From contig JANXCP010000015.1 in assembly GCA_025060245.1 (NCBI GenBank), positions 1 to 33,863 of the forward strand: 33,863 bases of DNA, read 5' to 3'. The DNA is from Thermoanaerobaculum sp. (GTDB lineage Bacteria > Acidobacteriota > Thermoanaerobaculia > Thermoanaerobaculales > Thermoanaerobaculaceae). The position numbers and the translations under genes are program-made. The notes under the pieces are model-generated. The model did no database searches. It was not told where the DNA came from and saw nothing but the letters and a program-made list of their open reading frames with translations. How positions within the stretch are numbered: the stretch's first letter is position 1; each line of letters begins with the position of its first letter. Of the stretch, positions 1 to 7,768 are shown piece after piece.

Positions 1-1
1 G

Positions 2-544
2 GAGCTGCAGGTGACCGTGCTCTTCCCCGATGGCAAGACCCGGCCTGGCGTGGACGCAGTGGCTTGGCTGCCCGTGCCTGAGACGCGCGGAGCTCCCAGC
101 CATCGGCCCACCCCCCAGGTGGTGCAGCGAAACAAGAAATTTGAGCCGCGGGTGGAGGTGGTCTCGGTGGGCACCGAGGTGGCTTTTCCCAACTTGGACC
201 CCTTCTATCACAACGTGTTCTCCCTCTCAGAAATCGCGCCCTTTGACCTAGGCCTCTACCGCAAAGGGGCTTCCCGGAGCGTGTTTTTCGCGCAACCTGG
301 GGTGGTGAGGATCTACTGCAACATCCACCCGAAAATGGTGGCTTTTCTGGTGGTGGTCCCCTCCCAATTTTTTGCCAACACCAACGAAGCAGGGCAGGCT
401 CGCCTAATGGGGATCCCGGCGGGGGAACACTCCCTCCACCTCTGGCACGAGATGGCGGGGGAATCCCAACCAGCGGTCACGGTGGGGGGTTCCCTCACCC
501 GCCTGCATGTAACCCTTGACGGCTCAGCCTACCGTCCGCAATAG
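2..544 (+). CDS. Cupredoxin-like exported protein, 5' end cut by window
   Basis: The reading frame is open from the first bases of the window, so the true start and probable signal peptide lie outside it; the GTG at 11 is only the first internal start codon. Counting from that GTG, a blue-copper-type ligand set is visible: His67 in YHNVFS, then Cys103, His106 and Met109 in CNIHPKM. This spacing is that of plastocyanin-like domains, as in proteins often labelled methylamine utilization protein. The first visible residues, followed by the GIPAGEHSLHLWHE stretch near the end, resemble carboxypeptidase-regulatory-like beta-sandwich repeats that frame such domains. Expected location is the periplasm, with a role in electron transfer or copper binding; no substrate can be named. 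It is followed after 67 bp by a damaged Cache/HAMP kinase receptor and then a convergent damaged porin. Confidence 0.8.
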   Translation, partial: ELQVTVLFPDGKTRPGVDAVAWLPVPETRGAPSHRPTPQVVQRNKKFEPRVEVVSVGTEVAFPNLDPFYHNVFSLSEIAPFDLGLYRKGASRSVFFAQPGVVRIYCNIHPKMVAFLVVVPSQFFANTNEAGQARLMGIPAGEHSLHLWHEMAGESQPAVTVGGSLTRLHVTLDGSAYRPQ

Positions 545-611
545 CACAAGAACAAGTACAGCAAGGATTTGCCGCGCCCAGACGATGACGACAACCGTTA
601 CTAGGTCGCCC

Positions 612-2700
612 ATGTCCACTTTTGATTCGGCACCCACCGTGCGGGTGAAACCAACCCTTCCTGCGGCCGCCGTGCGCCGGGGTCCAGGCCTGGCAGCGCG
701 CTTTTCCCTCACCACCGCCGCCGTGGTGGCGGTGAGCCTGTTCGTCACCGTGGTCATCCTCACCCGGACGGCCAACCGCGTGGCTCTTACAACGGTACGG
801 AGCGATCTGCAGCGGGTTACCGCCATTTTTTCTTACTGGTCAGTCGACGCCCAAATGCCATTCCGCTCCCAAGTCCGCTCCATGGCCGCAGAACCCGGGA
901 GCAAGGCGTTGCTCGACCCAGGAGTGTCTGCGCAAACCCGCTACGAATTTGTGGCGCGAGACGCCCCTCTGGTACTGGAGGCCAAGACCGTGTTCCTCTT
1001 TGACCGGGAAGGGAAGGTCCTGGCCCGCAACGATCTGGCCCTCGGCGAGGGCCTGGGCCAGCCGTTTGGTGGCGTGGCCTGGGTGGCCGAGCCCCTCAGC
1101 AGCTGGCAGGAAGCCTCAGCGGTGATTCGAGAAAAAGACACCCTCTCCTTCGAGGCCGCCGCTCCGGTGGTTGCCGGTTCTGGGGAACTGGCCATCCTGG
1201 ATGGGGTCCTGGCCGCCTCCTTTCCCCTGGACGAGCAGGCAGCCCAATCCCTGCAAACGCTCACCCGAGGGGAGGTGTCGTTCGTGGTGGATCGGGCACG
1301 GGCCGGCCAGCCCACCAGAGCCGAGCTGTCCCATGCCACCCCAGGCTATCCCAGAGCAGCCTTTTCCGATTTCATGGATCGCCACCCTGCCCTGGTTGAG
1401 GCGGTCTTTCGCCGTGGGGAAGCCTTTGGGCTCTTTTCCCTGGGGTCCACCAACGGCACTTTTCTTGCTCTTACCATACCCATCAAAGGAACCACCGGCG
1501 AGGCCTACGGGGCCCTTGCCGTCCTTCGCCCCCTTTGACCAAGAGCTCTAACCCTTCCTGGGCATCCGCAACGCCATCGTGCTTGTGGGCATGGGGGTGC
1601 TCGCCGTCGCCTCAGCCCTGGCCTTTCATTTAGGAGGCAAGCTGGCGCACCCCATCGCCTCCCTAGCGGCGGCTGCCGACGCCGTCCGTGAAGGGCGGCT
1701 GGAAGTGGCCCTCCCGGAGGCCGGTGTGGACGAGGTGGGCCGCTTGGCCAGCGCCTTTCGCGGCATGGTCTCAGAGCTTAGAGAAAAACGTGCTCTGGAA
1801 GAGCTGGTTGGCGGCCTGAACCGACGTCCCCTGGGCCCCAGCCCCACGCCGCCATCGGCCATGCCGCTGGTGGAAGGGGAAGTCCTAGGTCGCCGCTACC
1901 GTCTGACGAGTCTTCTCGGCCGGGGAGCCAAGGGGGAGGTGTACCTCGCCCATGACCCGGAGCGGGACGAGGACGTTGCCTTGAAGGTCCTGCGGCCGGA
2001 GAGTTTTCCCGACGGCACACAGGCCATCCAATCGGTAAAAGAGGAAATCCGCGTGGCACGCCGCATCACCCACCCCAACGTCGTTCGGGTCCATGACTTC
2101 GGCGAAGCCAGCGGGGTTCGATTCCTGACCATGGAGTACGTGCCCGGCCTTACCCTGCGGCAGGTCATTGAGCAGGAGGGTCCCATTGCCCTCGGCCCAG
2201 GGTTGCAAATTGCCAAGCAGGTGTGCCGCGGGCTTTCGGCGGTGCACGAGGCGGGCATCCTCCATCGCGATATCAAGCCCCAGAACATCATGGTGCTCCC
2301 CTCAGGGTTGGTGAAGCTCATGGATTTTGGCATTGCCCTGGTCCAACAAAGCCAGAGGCAGGCGGAGGAGGTGGCTTCCACCCCCCTGTACATGAGCCCG
2401 GAGCAGCTCGCCTCCCAGCCGCTGGATGCGCGCAGCGACCTCTATGCCCTCGGGGCCACCTTGTAGGAGATGTTGACCGGCAAGCCCCCCTTTACCGGCT
2501 CCCTGCCGGAAGTGGTGGCCCTGCACCTCCGCGGCGCTCCCGCTCCCCTGTCCCACCTCCGCCCCGGGCTGCCCGAGGTCTTGCAACGGCTCGTCATGGC
2601 GTGCCTGGCCAAAGAGCCCTCGCGCCGGCCCGCCTCGGCGGGCGACCTGTACCAGTCACTGCTGCGCGTCTCGCTCCAGGAAGCCGATGTGGAAAGCTAA
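612..2700 (+). pseudogene. Cache/HAMP transmembrane serine/threonine protein kinase, disrupted
   Basis: When intact this would be a membrane receptor kinase: short cytoplasmic N-terminus, first membrane segment (about 30 residues in, LTTAAVVAVSLFVTVVIL), periplasmic Cache-like sensor with FLFDREGKVLARND, second membrane segment (NAIVLVGMGVLAVASALAF), HAMP linker, then a Hanks-type kinase. Kinase motifs present are the Gly loop GRGAKGEVY, the Lys in VALKVL, HRDIKPQN, DFG and MSPEQL. Three lesions interrupt it. Frame 3 ends at TGA 1536-1538 while the homologous continuation FDQEL lies in frame 1, implying an indel near 1530. Frame 1 then meets TAA at 1549-1551. TAG at 2464-2466 replaces the Tyr expected in ATLYEMLTGKPPF. 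After each lesion the homology resumes at once. Start ATG 612 is chosen just before the membrane segment; in-frame ATG 585 is possible, and neither has a good ribosome site. Confidence 0.85.
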
Positions 2701-2765
2701 TGACCAAGCGCAAACCGGCGCCACCGCGGCGAAGGGCCTCACCTGCCGGCCGGTTGTGGCGCCGC

Positions 2766-4089
2766 CTAGAACCGCACCCGCAGAGTCGTCCGGGTGCAAG
2801 CTGCGCCCGTTCCAAAACTCCATGTCGTGGCGAGCGTACTCCAGGGTGATGTCCAGGCCGGAGAGGATCCCCACCCGAATCCCCACGTCCCATTTTTGCC
2901 AATCCCAAGCCAACGAGGGGGCAAAAAAGCCACTGGGCACGAAGAACTCGTTTTCAATCTCGGAAAAGCGGACCGCTGGCTGCACCCTATTCACCACCGG
3001 TTGGTCCCCCGAAAGCACGAACCCGGGCAGGGGGAACCGCCAGGCCACCTCCACCTCCAGTCCATGACGTTGCAAATCGGCAATCTCCTGTTTCACCGCT
3101 TGGGCAAACACCCGTAACCCCCGCCAACGCACCCGCCCGTTGAAACCCAGCTCCGTTTTATCCCTGCCGGAGAAAAGCATTGGGTTTTCTTACCCGCGCA
3201 GCAGCTCCAGCTCACCCCGGTACACCGTCCCACGGATGCGCTCTCCTTGCGCCACGGTGCGGCGGAAACCCCAGACCAAACCTTCCGCTCCCTCACCGGT
3301 CTGCGGATGCCACCAGCGCACTCCTAAGCCAAGAGCGGTCTCCCAGTGGCCGGAGAAGTTCACGTCGTTGCCCTTGGCATCGTAGAGGATGGGGAATCCA
3401 GAAAAGTAAACCGGTCCGTCAGGAGCTCGCCACTGCTCCGCTGTCCCGTTGTCCCCGGCCAAGACATTGGTGTCGCGAAGGAAGAGGGGATTAGGATTGG
3501 CCACGTGCAGGCGAAAAAAGACGTGGGGACTCAAATTGCCACCCATCTGCAGCTGCACTTGCTCAAACCTCCCAAAAGCGGTGCCCCAAAGGCCATAACT
3601 TTCCAGTCGCCGGTCCAACTGCTTGGTAAAACGCGGGGCCTTACCCAGCAGCAGAAAAAACCAGAACCCTGTGGGCTTTCCCGCTCCTCCTTTTGGCCAA
3701 AGACCGGCCAGGCCTCGCGCAGGTGCACGCGATCATCGGAGGAAGTGGGGTTGCGGTCGTAGAGGTCCAAGAGGTGCACCTTCAAGCGGCCGTGAATTTC
3801 CGGCAAAAAGCGAGCATCTAACATCAACGCCAGGTTTGACACCTCAAAGGATTCTTGAGGAGCGGGGGTGCGGAGTAGCCACCCCCCCCGGGGGAGAAGC
3901 CATCTCCGGTGCTCTGAAGGAACGGGGCACCACCTGCAGATCACGGGAGGAGCGAAAATTCAACTTCACCTCCGCGCTAAGCTCCAGGGTGGGATAACCC
4001 TCTTCCGCTGCCGGCGGTCCCTGGTCAGCGGCGAGGGAGGAGCCGACCAGCAGGATCCCAAGCAAAAAGGAAAGCAAACGTTGGTTCAT
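2766..4089 (-). pseudogene. Outer-membrane beta-barrel porin, disrupted
   Basis: The gene begins at ATG 4089 with a clear signal peptide (MNQRLLSFLLGILLVGSSLA) and ends in TLRVRF at 2766; a terminal Phe is the usual C-terminal signature of outer-membrane barrels. Between them, homology-like segments lie in different frames. A first frameshift sits near a run of eight C at 3882-3889. A second lies between about 3660 and 3710, where REAWPVFGQ shifts to LLLGKAPRF. TAA at 3190-3192 is in frame inside the barrel. A third frameshift near 2770-2800 leads into the correct C-terminus. Conserved-looking stretches include RRLESYGLWGTAFGRFE and LFLRDTNVLAGDNG, resembling phosphate-selective or OprO-like porins of Acidobacteria and related groups. 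The substrate cannot be inferred. It converges on the damaged kinase with 65 bp between them and diverges from the transporter at 4292. Confidence 0.8.
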
Positions 4090-4291
4090 GGAAAACCCCG
4101 GTTTGCCTGCAACCTGCGAGGCTGGCCGCTGCCTTCCCACCGACGGGCTAAGACGGCAAACGCCTAATGCGCGGGGCGCCGTTGGGGATGCCCCTTTTCC
4201 TCATTCCCATCGCCCCTTCGACCGAGCAGCAAGGCGCACCGGTAAAGGTGGTATGCTCAAGCGCTCCGCCCGAGGGCGGAGGGAGGTGCTC

Positions 4292-5704
4292 ATGGTTCGC
4301 GGTCTGGTAGGCAGCTTGCTCCTGCTCACGGCCCAGCTGGCAGAAGCGGCAAGTTCGGGAGACCTGGGAACTCAGCTACCCGCTTGGAGCGCTCTTCCCT
4401 TTGCTGGAATTCTCCTCTCCATTGCCCTCTTCCCCTTACTCGCACCCCGTTTTTGGCACCACCATTACCCCAAGGTGGCAGCCTTCTGGGCGGTGGTATT
4501 GCTGATCCCGTTTGTTGCCGCCTACGGTGGACCCGCAGTGCACGAGGTCTTGCATATGGCCATTGCCGACTACATCCCCTTCATCATCCTCCTCGGCACC
4601 CTGTTCACCATCGGCGGCGGGATTTACCTCAGGGGTTCACTGCGCGGTTCACCCCCCGTCAATGCCGCCATCATGGTCATCGGCACGGCCCTGGCTTCGT
4701 GGATCGGCACTACCGGCGCCGCCATGTTGCTCATCCGGCCCCTTTTGCGAGCCAACAAGCGCCGGCGTTACCGCGCCCACACGGTGGTTTTCTTCATCTT
4801 CCTTGTGGCTAACATCGGCGGATCGCTCACACCCCTCGGCGACCCACCTCTGTTTTTGGGCTTCTTGCACGGCGTACCGTTTTTCTGGACCCTTACCATT
4901 TGGAAGGAAATGCTGCTGGTAGCGGGAATCGTTCTCGGCATCTACCTCATCCTGGACCGCCTACTTTGGGCCAAGGAAAGTCCGGAGGTGCGGCAGGCCG
5001 AAATGGGAAGTGAGAAGCTACGGGTGGAGGGATGGCACAACTTCTTCTTTTTGGCCGGCGTGCTGGGGGCGGTCATCGCCTCCGGGGTCCTCCATCTGCC
5101 CGATGTGCACATACTTGGGGTGCAACAACACCTGCAAAACCTGCTGCGTGATGGGTTTTTGCTGCTGATGGCGGCGGCTTCCTGGCTGACCACGCCGCGC
5201 CGCGTGCGGCAAGAAAACGAGTTCTCTTGGGAGCCCATCCGCGAAGTGGCGATCCTCTTTGCTGGGATCTTCGCCACCATCATCCCCCCCTTGGCCATGC
5301 TGCGTGCCGGCGAGCACGGCGCCTTGGGGTTCATCATCAAGGCGGTGGAGACCCCTGCCCACTTCTTCTGGGCCACCGGTTTGCTGTCGTCGTTTTTGGA
5401 TAACGCCCCCACCTACCTCACGTTCCTCTACACCGCCTTGGGCCAGCTTTACCCAGGGATGCCACCCCGCCCGGCTATCCTTCAGCTGGTAGCTGAAAAC
5501 CACGCCTACCTCCAGGCTGTGGCCACTGGAGCGGTGTTCATGGGGGCCAACACGTACATCGGCAACGCGCCCAATTTCATGGTGAAGTCCATTGCCGAAG
5601 AGCAAGGGGTGCCGATGCCCTCCTTTTTTGGCTACATCTTCAAGTACACGCTGCCGGTACTGATCCCCACCTTTATCTTGGCCACATGGGTGTTTTTCCT
5701 GTGA
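4292..5704 (+). CDS. NhaD/CitMHS-type sodium:proton antiporter family protein
   Basis: This 470-residue polytopic membrane protein belongs to the ion transporter superfamily that includes NhaD and CitMHS. It starts with a cleavable-looking signal segment (VRGLVGSLLLLTAQLAEAA), followed by about a dozen hydrophobic helices. Typical family stretches are ASWIGTTGAAMLLIRP, GGSLTPLGDPPLFLGFLHG and SSFLDNAPTYLTFLY; the last two form the re-entrant, substrate-site hairpins of the two halves. The likely role is Na+ or other cation exchange for protons at the inner membrane, though anion transport in this superfamily cannot be excluded. Start ATG 4292 is chosen for the GGAGGT ribosome site at 4281-4286; longer in-frame starts at 4088 and 4253 run into the divergent porin region. 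A gene of unknown function follows after 7 bp and is probably cotranscribed. Confidence 0.88.
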   Translation: MVRGLVGSLLLLTAQLAEAASSGDLGTQLPAWSALPFAGILLSIALFPLLAPRFWHHHYPKVAAFWAVVLLIPFVAAYGGPAVHEVLHMAIADYIPFIILLGTLFTIGGGIYLRGSLRGSPPVNAAIMVIGTALASWIGTTGAAMLLIRPLLRANKRRRYRAHTVVFFIFLVANIGGSLTPLGDPPLFLGFLHGVPFFWTLTIWKEMLLVAGIVLGIYLILDRLLWAKESPEVRQAEMGSEKLRVEGWHNFFFLAGVLGAVIASGVLHLPDVHILGVQQHLQNLLRDGFLLLMAAASWLTTPRRVRQENEFSWEPIREVAILFAGIFATIIPPLAMLRAGEHGALGFIIKAVETPAHFFWATGLLSSFLDNAPTYLTFLYTALGQLYPGMPPRPAILQLVAENHAYLQAVATGAVFMGANTYIGNAPNFMVKSIAEEQGVPMPSFFGYIFKYTLPVLIPTFILATWVFFL

Positions 5705-5711
5705 GGTGCGT

Positions 5712-6263
5712 ATGAGCTGGGAGCTCTTTGTGATCAAGGGTGACCGCGCCTTGGTGCGTGGCTTCGTGCACGGCTTTGTCTGGGGCGCCGGGGACCCGCA
5801 GGGGGTGCACTGCGAAGCGGAGCTGCCTTTAGAAAAGGAGTCCTTGGCCACCTGGTTGCAGCTGGGACCTCATCAGCGATTGCTGGTGAAATCGCAGCTG
5901 GCGGAGCGGTTGGCCGCAGCCCTCGGCGAAACCCACGAGGAGTTGAAGGTGCAGCTCCAAGAACGCCTGCCGGTGCGGGAACTGGCTTTTCACGTTGAGG
6001 CCCGGGTGTTTTCCCCAGAACTCGCCGCAGCGCTGCAAGAAAAGCTCTTTGCCCACCTGCCCGAAGGAGTGGAGGTACGGGACAAGAACGAATCCCAAAG
6101 CCAGGATACGGCCGCACGAGGGGCAGAACTGTACGCCCCCGTACATCACTTTGACTACCGCGTTTCCTGCACCTTTGCCGGTACGGTGGAAGGGATCTTG
6201 GACCTGCACCGCCGTCTTTCCGGTACCGATTTCGTCAAGGTCTCACCGTTGCGGGTGCGCTAG
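5712..6263 (+). CDS. Conserved-looking protein of unknown function (183 aa)
   Basis: I do not recognise the family. The product is soluble and mildly acidic, with no signal peptide or membrane segment. It begins MSWELFVIKGDRALVRGFVHGF. A central part is rich in Leu, Glu and Gln and probably helical (LAERLAAALGETHEELKVQ, ALQEKLFAHL), and the C-terminal third looks like mixed alpha/beta (FDYRVSCTFAGTVEGILDLH). Start ATG 5712 is preferred to the in-frame GTG at 5706 because GAGGTG at 5703-5708 then serves as ribosome site, overlapping the end of the transporter gene. The 7 bp gap suggests translation coupled to the NhaD-like transporter, so an accessory or regulatory role to transport is possible but only inferred. 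It converges on the pentapeptide-repeat gene, 22 bp apart. Confidence 0.75.
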   Translation: MSWELFVIKGDRALVRGFVHGFVWGAGDPQGVHCEAELPLEKESLATWLQLGPHQRLLVKSQLAERLAAALGETHEELKVQLQERLPVRELAFHVEARVFSPELAAALQEKLFAHLPEGVEVRDKNESQSQDTAARGAELYAPVHHFDYRVSCTFAGTVEGILDLHRRLSGTDFVKVSPLRVR

Positions 6264-6285
6264 CCGCCACCTGGACCACAGCCCC

Positions 6286-7749
6286 TTAACGGCGATCGCG
6301 GGGCACCCCTGCCCGACGGAGGATGGGGTCCTTGCCCTCCAGCTCTCTCACCAGTCGCACCGTCTGCTGAATTCGCCGCTGCCGTTCCCGTTGCAAGGCT
6401 TCCTGGCGTTTGCGCCGGATCGCCACCAGGGCGCTGGCAAAAATCAAAAGAAAACGCCAGGGCCAAGCCGCCCAAGGGAGCTTGGCCCCCTTCAGACGAC
6501 AGCCCCAAAAGTTGGCACCTACCACGGCAGCGTTGGTGAGATCCGCCCGCCGCAAATCCGACCACAGAAACCGGGTATGACGGCAATCGGCGCCGATGAG
6601 GCGGGAGAAACGCAGATCCGCCCGCATCAGCTCAGCCCCTGTGAGGTCGGCCAAGACCAGATCGCAGCCGGAGACGTCTGCGTCCTCAGCTTGTACTCGC
6701 GCCAGACGGGCTTGGCGCAGCTTGGCCCCGCGGAGGTTGGCGCCGGTGAGCACCGCCTCCTCCATCACCGCACCTTCCAAATCCGCCTCCCGGAGGTCCG
6801 CCCCTTCCAACCGCGCCTGCTCCAGGCGAAAACGGGCCAGGTTGAGGCCACGCAACAGGGCACCGGTGAGGTTCGCCCGCACCAACGAGCAGCCCTCCAA
6901 CCGCGGCAGGCGCAGGTCCTGCCCCGCCCAGTTGGAGGCAGCTAGCTGCACCCCCTTGAAAGAGGCCTCTGCCAGGAGGCAGCCGCGGAAGTCACAGCCC
7001 TGCATGTCACAGGCCACCACCTGCGCTTGCTCCAGGTCGGCATCGCGAAGCGAAGCCTTGTTCAGCTCGCACTTTTCCAGGGTGGCGCCCTTGAGTCGCG
7101 CCTCCTGGAAACTGGCCTCGCGCAACACCGCGTCGCGAAAGATCACCCCCTGCAGGTTGGCACGGGCGAAGTTGGCGCGCACCCCGTAAAAGCTCACAAA
7201 GCGAGCGCAAGCCAGGTTCAGGTCTGAGAAATCAACCCCTTCCGCCATAGCCTGATCCAACACGGCCGAGGAAAGGTCCGCGCCTTCCCAGCGGACCCCA
7301 CGAAGACTGGCACCGCTGAGGTTAGCCCCGGCGAGATTCGCCCCCGTGAACAACGCACCCTCCAGGTTGGCCTTGGAAAAATCCGCCTCCCGAAGGTCAG
7401 CAGCGGAAAAATCGGTGCCGCGAAAGCTGGCCTGGGAAAACCTGGCCCTGCGGAGGTTAGCCCTGGCCAAGGACACCAGGTCCAGGCTCACGCCGGTGAA
7501 ATCGGCTCCCTGGAAGCTGGCCCCCGAAAGCCTCGCTCCCTCCACCACAGCAAAGGCCAAAATTGCCCCATCCAGGTTGGCCCCGTGCAAATCCGCGTGG
7601 CGCAACACCGCGCGGGACAAGTCTTTTCCCCGCAAGTCCTGCCCTTGTAGGTTTGCACCCGTCAGGTCTGGGGCAATCCTCGGGTTTTCTTGGCGAAAGC
7701 GCAACCAATCTGGAGAAAGCAGCAGCCGAAGGTGCTCGGCGTTGGCCAC
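6286..7749 (-). CDS. Pentapeptide-repeat protein with C-terminal membrane anchor
   Basis: The 487-residue product is mostly tandem pentapeptide repeats of the A(D/N)LXX type from about residue 30 to 420 (DLTGANLQG, ANLEGALFTGANLAGANLSG and many more), which fold as a right-handed square beta-helix. Near residue 428 a hydrophobic segment WRFLLIFASALVAI is followed by a long basic tail, so the helix is probably tethered to the inner membrane. The frame is open to 8043, but the upstream part overlaps recG. GTG 7749 gives an N-terminus VANAEHLRLLLSPDWLRF, which matches the MANEEHL-type start common to such proteins, so I start there. No ribosome site precedes it; a TACAAT box lies 6 bp upstream (see promoter entry). 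The function of most such proteins is unknown; a few mimic DNA and protect gyrase, but nothing here points to that. Confidence 0.88.
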   Translation of the reverse strand: MANAEHLRLLLSPDWLRFRQENPRIAPDLTGANLQGQDLRGKDLSRAVLRHADLHGANLDGAILAFAVVEGARLSGASFQGADFTGVSLDLVSLARANLRRARFSQASFRGTDFSAADLREADFSKANLEGALFTGANLAGANLSGASLRGVRWEGADLSSAVLDQAMAEGVDFSDLNLACARFVSFYGVRANFARANLQGVIFRDAVLREASFQEARLKGATLEKCELNKASLRDADLEQAQVVACDMQGCDFRGCLLAEASFKGVQLAASNWAGQDLRLPRLEGCSLVRANLTGALLRGLNLARFRLEQARLEGADLREADLEGAVMEEAVLTGANLRGAKLRQARLARVQAEDADVSGCDLVLADLTGAELMRADLRFSRLIGADCRHTRFLWSDLRRADLTNAAVVGANFWGCRLKGAKLPWAAWPWRFLLIFASALVAIRRKRQEALQRERQRRIQQTVRLVRELEGKDPILRRAGVPRDRR

Positions 7750-7755
7750 GGCGAG

Positions 7756-7761
7756 ATTGTA
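7756..7761 (-). promoter_or_regulatory. Candidate leaderless -10 box for the pentapeptide gene
   Basis: On the minus strand GCTACAAT lies 6 bp before the GTG at 7749, in the gap after the recG stop. That spacing would put the transcription start on or next to the start codon. No -35 match is visible 16-18 bp upstream. The same CGCTACAAT-N4-CCGTG arrangement precedes the LD-carboxypeptidase gene at 11554. Confidence 0.4.
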
Positions 7762-7768
7762 GCGGAGT

